From contig JALVMZ010000179.1 of NCBI GenBank assembly GCA_027032655.1, forward strand, positions 1 through 5,750: a DNA stretch of 5,750 nt, in the 5' to 3' direction. Every line of letters begins with the position of its first letter. Position 1 is the first letter of the stretch. The notes under the pieces are model-generated. The model was not told where the DNA came from, made no database searches, and saw only the letters and a list, made by a program, of their open reading frames with translations. Shown here one piece after another: positions 1 through 5,602 of the stretch. Both the position numbers and the translations under genes were made by a program. Source of the stretch: Desulfobacteraceae bacterium (lineage in GTDB: Bacteria; Desulfobacterota; DSM-4660; Desulfatiglandales; JALVMZ01).

Positions 1-102
1 AATTGTCTCCATTGTAAAACCTGTGACATTAAGGATCCCTATGAACAGATTAACTGGGTTCCACCAGAAGGTGGAGGTGGGCCAAAATATACAAGAATGT
101 AA
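1..102 (+). CDS. Electron-transfer flavoprotein:quinone oxidoreductase (ETF-QO), C-terminal end, 5' truncated
   Basis: Only the last 33 codons and the TAA stop are present; the gene starts outside the window. The tail contains C-x2-C-x2-C (NCLHCKTCDIKDP) followed by INWVPPEGGGGPKYTRM. This is a close match to the highly conserved C-terminus of ETF-QO, where these cysteines plus one further upstream hold the single [4Fe-4S] cluster. The family is a monotopic membrane flavoprotein that takes electrons from ETF, reduced by acyl-CoA and related dehydrogenases, and passes them to the quinone pool. Bacterial FixC-type relatives share the fold, but the GGGGP ending favours true ETF-QO. It lies on the same strand as qmoABC, 132 bp upstream of the preferred qmoA start, with no clear terminator between them, so partial co-transcription is possible. 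The identification is strong despite the short length; the exact gene name is left open. Confidence 0.9.
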   Translation, partial: NCLHCKTCDIKDPYEQINWVPPEGGGGPKYTRM

Positions 103-121
103 AAGATTATACGGTTTTTTA

Positions 122-150
122 TTGAATTAGCATTCTATCTTTTGTATATA
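122..150 (+). promoter_or_regulatory. Candidate sigma-70-type promoter for qmoABC
   Basis: TTGAAT (122-127) and TATATA (145-150) are separated by 17 bp. Each matches 4 of 6 bases of the TTGACA/TATAAT consensus, and the spacing is ideal. Transcription would start near 157, giving a leader of about 75-80 nt before qmoA. The whole gap is A+T-rich, so chance matches are likely. The call rests on spacing and position only. Confidence 0.35.
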
Positions 151-222
151 TGAGCAACTATTTTTATGGGTTAAATGATTTATTATGTAATCTCGATTTT
201 ATGTATTATTATGAATTAGGCG

Positions 223-228
223 AGGAGG
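223..228 (+). promoter_or_regulatory. Ribosome-binding site of qmoA; decides the start codon
   Basis: A full AGGAGG lies at 223-228. The ATG at 229 directly abuts it with no spacer, whereas the in-frame ATG at 235 is 6 bp downstream, the normal distance. The ATG at 235 is therefore the better start and removes two residues (MI) from the longest reading frame. Confidence 0.8.
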
Positions 229-234
229 ATGATT

Positions 235-1497
235 ATGGGAAATACTGAAACTCAAAGCATCCTGGTTGTTGGTGGTGGGATTAGTGGAATGACAGCCGCC
301 ATTGAATCAGCTGAAGCAGGGTATGATGTATATCTGGTGGAGAAGAATCCATACCTGGGGGGAAGAGTAGCACAGTTGCACAACTATTTTCCCAAGCTCT
401 GTCCACCTGCATGTGGTATGGAGATCAATTTCAGACGCATAAAACAGAACCCGCGGATTAGATTTTTTACAATGGCAGAGGTGGAGTCCATTTCAGGTGA
501 TGAGGGTAATTTTGATGTGAAAATCAGATTGAATCCCAGATATGTGAATGAGAACTGCACAGCATGTGGGAAATGTGAAGAGGCTTGCAGTATCGAGATT
601 GAAAATCCATTTAATTATGGCATGGACAAGATAAAGGCCATCTATTTGCCTCATCCTATGGCTTTTCCCATGAGATATGTAATGGCACCCGAACTAAAAA
701 ATAGTAATGAAGCTCAGAAAGTTAAGGAGGCGTGTCCATACAATGCAATAGAGCTTGATATGGAGCCAAAGGTGGTTGATTTAAAGGTGGGCTCAATTGT
801 CTGGGCAACCGGGTGGAAACCCTATGATGCAAATAGACTGGATACATATGGTTTTGGGAAATATCCTGATGTAATAACAAATGTTATGATGGAAAGGCTT
901 GCATCATGGACAGGCCCCACAAAGGGAAAGATAGTTCGTCCTTCAGATGGAAAAGAGCCTGAGAGTATCGCCTTTGTCCAGTGTGCAGGTTCAAGGGATG
1001 AGAATCATCTTCCATATTGTTCTGGTATTTGTTGTTTAGCCTCAATGAAACACGCAAACTATGTGGCAGAGCAGTATCCTGATTGCAAGATATATATCTT
1101 TTTTATTGATATCAGGGCCACTGATAGGATGGAAGATTTCTATACAAAGACAAAAGAGCTTCAGAATCTTCAGTTTTTTAAAGGGAAGGTTGCACAGATT
1201 ACAAGAGATGATTCATCAGGTAAACTGGTCTGCAAGGTGGAGGATACCACTTCATCTTCCCTTGAGGAGGTATCAGTTGATATGGTGGTTCTTGCAACAG
1301 GTATGCAACCCAATACGGCAGAGGACTCCATACCAGTTGATGTGACCTTAGATGATTATGGTTTTATTGGGTCACAAAATCCGAGACCCGGATTTTATGC
1401 AGCGGGCTGCATAAGGACTCCTACAGGCGTTCAGGAGTCTGTCCAGGATGGGACCGCTGCAGCACTTAAAGCCATCCAATCAATCGTGAGGAGGTAG
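235..1497 (+). CDS. qmoA: QmoA, HdrA-like flavo-iron-sulfur subunit of the quinone-interacting oxidoreductase
   Basis: This 420-residue cytoplasmic subunit of QmoABC exchanges electrons between the quinone pool and, in sulfate reducers, APS reductase. An FAD-binding Rossmann motif opens the protein (ILVVGGGISG, residues 9-18; VEK and LGGR follow). An HdrA-type insertion holds C108-x2-C111-x2-C114-x3-C118. A second ferredoxin motif is reduced to the lone C167-P, so probably one [4Fe-4S] cluster is formed there. The HdrA signature follows as FVQCAGSRD (C250) and YCSGICC (C262, C266, C267). C56 and C60 in LCPPACGM lie where HdrA has its conserved Cys before ILTPKM. In HdrA these non-contiguous cysteines hold a cluster near the FAD (recalled from the family). 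The C-terminal FAD motif FYAAGC is at 387-392. There is no N-terminal HdrA extension, and the length suits QmoA. The alternative start at 229 is disfavoured by RBS spacing. It lies 4 bp before qmoB. Confidence 0.95.
   Translation: MGNTETQSILVVGGGISGMTAAIESAEAGYDVYLVEKNPYLGGRVAQLHNYFPKLCPPACGMEINFRRIKQNPRIRFFTMAEVESISGDEGNFDVKIRLNPRYVNENCTACGKCEEACSIEIENPFNYGMDKIKAIYLPHPMAFPMRYVMAPELKNSNEAQKVKEACPYNAIELDMEPKVVDLKVGSIVWATGWKPYDANRLDTYGFGKYPDVITNVMMERLASWTGPTKGKIVRPSDGKEPESIAFVQCAGSRDENHLPYCSGICCLASMKHANYVAEQYPDCKIYIFFIDIRATDRMEDFYTKTKELQNLQFFKGKVAQITRDDSSGKLVCKVEDTTSSSLEEVSVDMVVLATGMQPNTAEDSIPVDVTLDDYGFIGSQNPRPGFYAAGCIRTPTGVQESVQDGTAAALKAIQSIVRR
1488..1495 (+). promoter_or_regulatory. Ribosome-binding site of qmoB embedded in the end of qmoA
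   Basis: GAGGAGGT spans the last two Arg codons of qmoA (AGG AGG) and the first base of its TAG stop. It lies 6 bp before the qmoB ATG at 1502. Translation of qmoA must run through the qmoB initiation site, which is consistent with translational coupling of two subunits needed together. Confidence 0.85.
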
Positions 1498-1501
1498 ATT
1501 A

Positions 1502-3733
1502 ATGGAAAAGAAACTTGGTGTATATATTTGTTCAGGATGTGGGATAGGAGATGCACTGGATTTGGAGCAATTATCAAAGGTGGCAACCGATGAAAACAGT
1601 ATTCCCATCTGTAAGACCCACTCCAATCTCTGTGGTAAAGAGGGTGTGGACCTTATAAAGGGAGATATGGATAGTGAGGGTGTAAATAGCATAATAGTGG
1701 CTGCATGCTCTCCCAGGGTGATGTATGATGTGTTTGATTTTGAGGGTTGTATTGTGGACCGCGTAAATATCAGGGAGCAGGTGGTATGGTCACAGCCACC
1801 TGGAGACGAAAACACCCAGATGATGGCAGAAGATTATCTCAGGATGTCCATTGCAAAGGTAAATGCAATGGAGCTTCCTGAACCCTATAAACCAGAAGAG
1901 GAGTTTTCCAGAGATATTCTTGTCGTAGGGGGTGGATTGACGGGCCTTACAGCCGCTATTGAAGGTGCAAAGGCAGGCTATAATATTGTGCTTGTAGAAA
2001 AGGAATCCGAACTGGGTGGCTTCCAGAAGAATGTGAAGCAGATTGCCACATTCCCCTATAAGGATATTCAGGAAAGCGACATTGATGCACTGATTAATGA
2101 AGTAACTCAAAATGAGAGGATAAAGGTTTATACAGGAGCTACTGTTGAAAAGACAGAAGGGGGGCCTGGGGTATTTAAGGTCACAATAAAGCAGAACGGC
2201 TCATCCGCAGAACATAGAATAGGTGCAATAGTTATGGCAGCAGGCTGGGCCCCATATGAACCGGAAAAACTTGATGAAAAATATGGATATGGCGCAAGTC
2301 CCAATGTTATTACTAATTTTCAATTTGAGCAGAATTTTAACGGTGATAAGATTACGAGACCATCTGATGGCAGTCCTGTAAATAATGTGGTTTTCATCCA
2401 GTGTGCAGGCCAGAGAGACCCTGATCATTTGCCATATTGCTCATCAGTCTGCTGTATAACATCCCTTAAGCAGGCCATTCAGATAAAGAGACAGAATCCT
2501 GATTCTGCAGTATTTATTGTGTTTCAGGAGATGAGAACACCGGGTCAGGCAGAGGATCTATATAGAAAGGCCCAGGAGATGGGAGTTGTTTTTATAAGGT
2601 CTCAGTCAGTGGAAGTAAAGGCCAATGGGGATTTACTCAGTGTGGAGGCACTTGATGAATTACTGGGTGAAAATGTTTTAATGGATAATCTGGATTTAGT
2701 GGTTCTTGCCACAGGTATGGTTCCTGTATCAGCATTTGGTCCTGATATCTCTCAGGAGATGAAGGAGGAAGAGAAGGAGGCAGGCAAAGAAGAAGAGCTG
2801 GAAGAGATACCCACAGATATAATCAGGCGTTCAAATATACTCAACCTGGAATATAGGCAGGGACCAGAGCCGCCAGCACTCAGATATGATTTCCCTGATT
2901 CTCACTTTATCTGCTTTCCATACGAGACCAGAAGGACAGGAATCTATGCAGCAGGATGTGTGAGAAGGCCAATGGGGGTTGCATCTGCCCAGGAAGATGC
3001 AGCAGGTGCTGTGATGAAAGCAATTCAGTGTATAGAGCTCACATCAAAAGGTGCAGCAGTTCATCCAAGGGCAGGAGATCTGAGCTTTCCTGAATTTCAG
3101 ATGCAGAGGTGCACCCAGTGCAAGAGATGCACAGTGGAATGCCCGTTTGGGGCTATTAATGAAGATGAAAAGGCGAATCCACTTCCAAATCCCACAAGGT
3201 GTAGGCGTTGTGGAGTTTGTATGGGGGCATGCCCTGAAAGGATTATATCATTCAAGAACTATTCAGTGGCCATGATAGGGGATATGGCCAAGGCAATAGA
3301 GGTCCCGGAAGAGGATGAAGAAAAGCCCAGAATACTGGTATTTGCATGTGAGAATGATGCATACCCTGCTTTGGACATGGCAGGACTTCACAGGATGAAA
3401 TATAATGCATGGGTCAGGGTGATTCCACTGAGGTGTCTTGGATCCATGAACCTGATCTGGATAGCCGATGCCCTATCCCGCGGAATAGATGGAGTGCTCC
3501 TGCTGGGATGTAAGCACGGCGATGACTATCAATGTCATTTTGTAAAAGGAAGTGAGCTTGCAAATATCAGATTGGGAAAGGTATCTGAGACATTGGACAG
3601 ACTTGCCCTTGAATCCGAGAGAGTCCATTTTGAGACAGTCTCAATTATTGATTATCCCAGAATTCCTGAGATACTTGATGATTTTGCCAAGAGAATAGAT
3701 GAGATAGGGCCAAATCCATTCAAGGGATGGTAA
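1502..3733 (+). CDS. qmoB: QmoB, HdrA-like flavoprotein with ferredoxin and MvhD-like domains
   Basis: This 743-residue cytoplasmic subunit of QmoABC has the following domains. (1) An HdrA-type N-terminal domain, about 1-130, with C10, C13, C37, C44 and AACSPR (C69), then NIREQVVWS. (2) An FAD domain from about 138, with VVGGGLTGLTAA (GGG at 143-145) and VEKESELGG. The HdrA signature appears as FIQCAGQRD (C301) and YCSSVCC (C313, C317, C318), and GIYAAGC is at 480-486. (3) A Glu/Lys-rich insertion at about 417-440. (4) Two classic [4Fe-4S] motifs, C537/C540/C543/C547-P and C567/C570/C573/C577-P. (5) An MvhD-like domain from about 610, with C616, C645 (RCLG), C670 (GCKHGDD) and C678. In MvhD this type of domain carries a [2Fe-2S] cluster and contacts HdrA. 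QmoB is paralogous to QmoA across the FAD core. The length and order suit QmoB; a stand-alone HdrA/MvhD fusion is less likely beside qmoA and qmoC. The start is fixed by the GAGGAGGT site. Confidence 0.95.
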   Translation: MEKKLGVYICSGCGIGDALDLEQLSKVATDENSIPICKTHSNLCGKEGVDLIKGDMDSEGVNSIIVAACSPRVMYDVFDFEGCIVDRVNIREQVVWSQPPGDENTQMMAEDYLRMSIAKVNAMELPEPYKPEEEFSRDILVVGGGLTGLTAAIEGAKAGYNIVLVEKESELGGFQKNVKQIATFPYKDIQESDIDALINEVTQNERIKVYTGATVEKTEGGPGVFKVTIKQNGSSAEHRIGAIVMAAGWAPYEPEKLDEKYGYGASPNVITNFQFEQNFNGDKITRPSDGSPVNNVVFIQCAGQRDPDHLPYCSSVCCITSLKQAIQIKRQNPDSAVFIVFQEMRTPGQAEDLYRKAQEMGVVFIRSQSVEVKANGDLLSVEALDELLGENVLMDNLDLVVLATGMVPVSAFGPDISQEMKEEEKEAGKEEELEEIPTDIIRRSNILNLEYRQGPEPPALRYDFPDSHFICFPYETRRTGIYAAGCVRRPMGVASAQEDAAGAVMKAIQCIELTSKGAAVHPRAGDLSFPEFQMQRCTQCKRCTVECPFGAINEDEKANPLPNPTRCRRCGVCMGACPERIISFKNYSVAMIGDMAKAIEVPEEDEEKPRILVFACENDAYPALDMAGLHRMKYNAWVRVIPLRCLGSMNLIWIADALSRGIDGVLLLGCKHGDDYQCHFVKGSELANIRLGKVSETLDRLALESERVHFETVSIIDYPRIPEILDDFAKRIDEIGPNPFKGW

Positions 3734-3770
3734 TTGAATTATATGAATAAAAGGAACTTCAAAGGGGATG

Positions 3771-3790
3771 AATCGACCTGATGGTCGATT
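3771..3790 (+). other. Perfect 8-bp inverted repeat (hairpin) in the qmoB-qmoC gap
   Basis: AATCGACC (3771-3778), loop TGAT (3779-3782) and GGTCGATT (3783-3790) form a perfect 8-bp stem with a 4-nt loop. It lies 37 bp after the qmoB stop and 34 bp before the qmoC start. No T-run follows, so it is not a standard intrinsic terminator. It could be an mRNA processing or stabilising element that sets qmoC dosage relative to qmoAB, or a protein-binding palindrome. The function is unknown; the structure itself is plain in the sequence. Confidence 0.7.
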
Positions 3791-3824
3791 AATATAGCGA
3801 AGAGCTGACAGGAGGTTTATAATT

Positions 3825-4982
3825 ATGGCTATTAAAGCTGACCCGAACTTGATGAAGGAACTTGAGGAGTTCGGCCTTAAGGATGCCAAAAAGTGTTTTC
3901 ATTGTGGTAATTGCACCGCTGTATGCCCACTTTCCACCTCTGACACGCCCTTCCCAAGGAAGCTGGTAAAGTATGCCCAGATGGGTCTTAAGGAGAAGAT
4001 ATTGAGCAGTCCGGAACCATGGCTCTGTTATTATTGTGGTGATTGCTCTGACAGATGCCCCAGGGGGGCTGACCCGGGTGAGACAATGATGGTCATGAGG
4101 CGGTATCTCACTTCCCAGTATGACTGGACAGGATTTGCAAAAAGGTTTTATACATCAGAGACCTTTGAGATTATCGCTGTTGCCATTGTGGGTATCCTTA
4201 TAGGTCTTGCACTGTGGTTATTTCATGCCAGTAATCCGGATATGGAACACGCTGCTCTCAATTCTGTCTGGCCTAAGGAGGCGATAGAGATCGGTGACCT
4301 TATAATGGCAGCCATCCTCACATTCTTTTTACTCACCAATACATGGAGATGCGTAAAATTTATTATGGGAGATCTGCTGAATAAGATTCCTCTTGAAATC
4401 TATTTCAGTCAGGCAAAAGAGCTTATCATTCATTTCATCACGCAGAAGAGATTCGGCCAGTGCACAGACAGGATGCAGTGGATAGTGCATCTGCTTATTA
4501 TGACCGGTTACAGCACTGCATTTCTCCTTGTAGCGGTGTTTCTGGCAGGAGGTATTAAGGTAATTGGACTGGCATGGGAACCAATTGCCTTTCAGCGCGA
4601 TGTAATATACCCATTCTTTCATCCAATGAGGATATTTGGTTATTATGCAACATTTGCAATTCTTTATGGTGCCACATATGCCCTTATAGGGAGAATCAGG
4701 AAAAGCAAGGCACCATATAAGAATTCCCATGGAACCGATTGGATGTTCCTGATTCTACTTATACTTACAACTTTAACCGGCATACTGATACATTTTTCAA
4801 GACTTCTTGACCTGCCCATGACCACTTATGTGCTTTATGTCATTCATCTGATGTTTGCAATTCCTATGCTTGTGCTTGAAGTTCCTTTTTCCAAATGGGC
4901 TCACCTTGCATACAGGCCTGTTGTCTATTACCTTACAAAGGTCAAAGAGAAATACTATGAACAGCAAAGGGAATTGGGCTAA
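3825..4982 (+). CDS. qmoC: QmoC, membrane subunit: HdrC-like 2[4Fe-4S] domain fused to HdrE-like cytochrome b domain
   Basis: This 385-residue membrane anchor of QmoABC is the site where menaquinol/menaquinone is expected to react. The N-terminal HdrC-like domain carries two complete motifs, C24-x2-C27-x2-C30-x3-C34-P and C68-x2-C71-x2-C74-x3-C78-P. There is no signal peptide, so this part faces the cytoplasm. About six membrane helices follow, at roughly 115-134, 158-174, 220-242, 272-290, 307-325 and 335-353, resembling the NarI/HdrE cytochrome b fold. Histidines that could bind heme b include H222, H323, H341 and H360; which ones do cannot be settled here. The length fits QmoC. AGGAGGT at 3810-3816, 8 bp from the ATG, supports the start. 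The gene lies 91 bp after qmoB on the same strand, separated by a hairpin, and is followed at once by a strong terminator, which marks the operon end. HdrC/DsrK-type proteins are the alternative, but the fusion and neighbours point to QmoC. Confidence 0.95.
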   Translation: MAIKADPNLMKELEEFGLKDAKKCFHCGNCTAVCPLSTSDTPFPRKLVKYAQMGLKEKILSSPEPWLCYYCGDCSDRCPRGADPGETMMVMRRYLTSQYDWTGFAKRFYTSETFEIIAVAIVGILIGLALWLFHASNPDMEHAALNSVWPKEAIEIGDLIMAAILTFFLLTNTWRCVKFIMGDLLNKIPLEIYFSQAKELIIHFITQKRFGQCTDRMQWIVHLLIMTGYSTAFLLVAVFLAGGIKVIGLAWEPIAFQRDVIYPFFHPMRIFGYYATFAILYGATYALIGRIRKSKAPYKNSHGTDWMFLILLILTTLTGILIHFSRLLDLPMTTYVLYVIHLMFAIPMLVLEVPFSKWAHLAYRPVVYYLTKVKEKYYEQQRELG

Positions 4983-5004
4983 TTGATTTTTTATCCCAAT
5001 TGAA

Positions 5005-5040
5005 AGCCAGACCCATACCAATGGGTCTGGCTCTTTTATC
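5005..5040 (+). terminator. Intrinsic terminator of the qmo operon
   Basis: AGCCAGACCCAT (5005-5016) pairs perfectly with ATGGGTCTGGCT (5021-5032) across an ACCA loop, and CTTTTATC follows. The 12-bp G+C-containing stem plus T-rich tail, 22 bp after the qmoC stop, is a textbook rho-independent terminator. It separates qmoABC from ndk. A weaker 7-bp pairing just upstream (4972-4978 with 4995-5001) brackets the qmoC stop codon. Confidence 0.92.
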
Positions 5041-5076
5041 TTATCATTATTTTCCCCTTTACTTTTCTGAGCGATT

Positions 5077-5106
5077 TTGACAGTAATCATTTTGAATTCA
5101 TTTAAT
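5077..5106 (+). promoter_or_regulatory. Candidate ndk promoter overlapping the translation signals
   Basis: A perfect -35 hexamer TTGACA (5077-5082) is followed after 18 bp by TTTAAT (5101-5106), which matches 5 of 6 bases of the -10 consensus. A start about 7 bp further on would fall near 5113, leaving only about 5 nt before the ndk ATG and cutting away most of the Shine-Dalgarno. Either the transcript is nearly leaderless, or the real start is upstream, for example the weaker TTTACT/AGTAAT pair at 5058-5087. Some promoter is expected here, because a strong terminator lies just upstream. Confidence 0.35.
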
Positions 5107-5117
5107 GGGAGGTTAAA

Positions 5118-5540
5118 ATGATTCAAAGGACACTTTCCATAATAAAGCCAGATGGCGTTTCCAGAAATCTTATTGGAGAGGTTATAAAAAGGATAGAATC
5201 AGCAGGTCTTAAGATTATTGCAATGAAGATGATAAGAATGAATAAGGTGCAGGCAAAGGGCTTTTATCAGGTTCATGAAGGAAAACCATTTTATGAAAGT
5301 CTTACAGATTTCATGTCATCAGGCCCCTGTGTTGTGATGGTCTTGGAGGGAGATAATGCAATAGAAAAATACAGGAAATTGATGGGAGCAACGGACTATC
5401 GGATGGCAGAAGAGGGGACAATCAGGAGAGAGTTTGCAACAGATATTGAAAAGAATGTGGTTCATGGATCGGATTCACCGGAGAGTGCCCACTTTGAGAT
5501 AGGCTATTTCTTTAATCAGCTTGAGATTATTAATGAATAA
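5118..5540 (+). CDS. ndk: Nucleoside diphosphate kinase
   Basis: This 140-residue cytoplasmic enzyme moves the gamma phosphate from NTPs (usually ATP) to NDPs through a phospho-histidine intermediate, balancing nucleotide pools. The active-site set of the family is complete: K10 in IIKPDGV, Y50, F58, R86, T92, R103, N113 and the phosphorylated H116 in NVVHGSDS. The family's GTIR motif is present (G100-R103). The usual GATNP loop reads GATDY here (90-94), a change next to but not in the catalytic residues. The length is typical of bacterial Ndk. GGGAGGT at 5107-5113 supports the start. It lies downstream of the qmo terminator and is most likely its own unit; no functional link to Qmo is implied beyond general nucleotide metabolism. 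Codon style matches the neighbours. Confidence 0.97.
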   Translation: MIQRTLSIIKPDGVSRNLIGEVIKRIESAGLKIIAMKMIRMNKVQAKGFYQVHEGKPFYESLTDFMSSGPCVVMVLEGDNAIEKYRKLMGATDYRMAEEGTIRREFATDIEKNVVHGSDSPESAHFEIGYFFNQLEIINE

Positions 5541-5578
5541 TGAAAAGAAAAGGAGGGGAAATGATTTTTATTCCCCTC
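5541..5578. terminator. Hairpin terminator between convergent ndk and the leftward coiled-coil gene
   Basis: GAGGGGAA (5553-5560) pairs with TTCCCCTC (5571-5578) across a 10-nt loop. Read leftward, the stem is followed by CCTTTTCTTTTC (complement of 5541-5553 region), giving a T-rich tail for the minus-strand gene. Read rightward, no T-run follows the stem (ATAAGATC), so for ndk it is weaker. It is best seen as a terminator of the leftward gene that may also stop ndk transcripts. Confidence 0.7.
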
Positions 5579-5602
5579 ATAAGATCAGATTCAATGTATA
5601 TA

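Noticed and set aside
100..124. T-run after the ETF-QO stop as a possible terminator
   Set aside because: GGTTTTTTATT is not preceded by any stable G+C stem; only weak A/T pairing is possible.
175..219. Short hydrophobic leader frame before qmoA (and another out of frame at 201-248)
   Set aside because: A+T-rich DNA gives such short frames by chance. Neither has a good Shine-Dalgarno sequence.
123..219. Direct repeat TGAATTAG at 123-130 and 212-219
   Set aside because: It is only 8 bp, very A+T-rich, and expected by chance in this gap.
1061..1345. 94-codon plus-strand frame inside qmoA
   Set aside because: It is an out-of-frame overlap with the conserved HdrA core of qmoA and has no family features.
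3768..3797. Micro-ORF of nine codons (MNRPDGRLI) spanning the qmoB-qmoC hairpin
   Set aside because: The G-rich stretch upstream abuts the ATG with no proper spacing, and the codons are dictated by the inverted repeat. There is no evidence of translation.
4329..4730. 133-codon open frame on the minus strand inside qmoC
   Set aside because: It lies wholly opposite a strongly supported membrane protein gene, shows no recognisable motifs, and I see no convincing ribosome-binding site. The same holds for the other minus-strand frames opposite qmoA, qmoB and the qmoC end.
4972..5001. AATTGGG/CCCAATT pairing around the qmoC stop as an extra terminator
   Set aside because: The 7-bp A+T-rich stem has a 16-nt loop and is much weaker than the 12-bp hairpin just downstream, which explains termination by itself.
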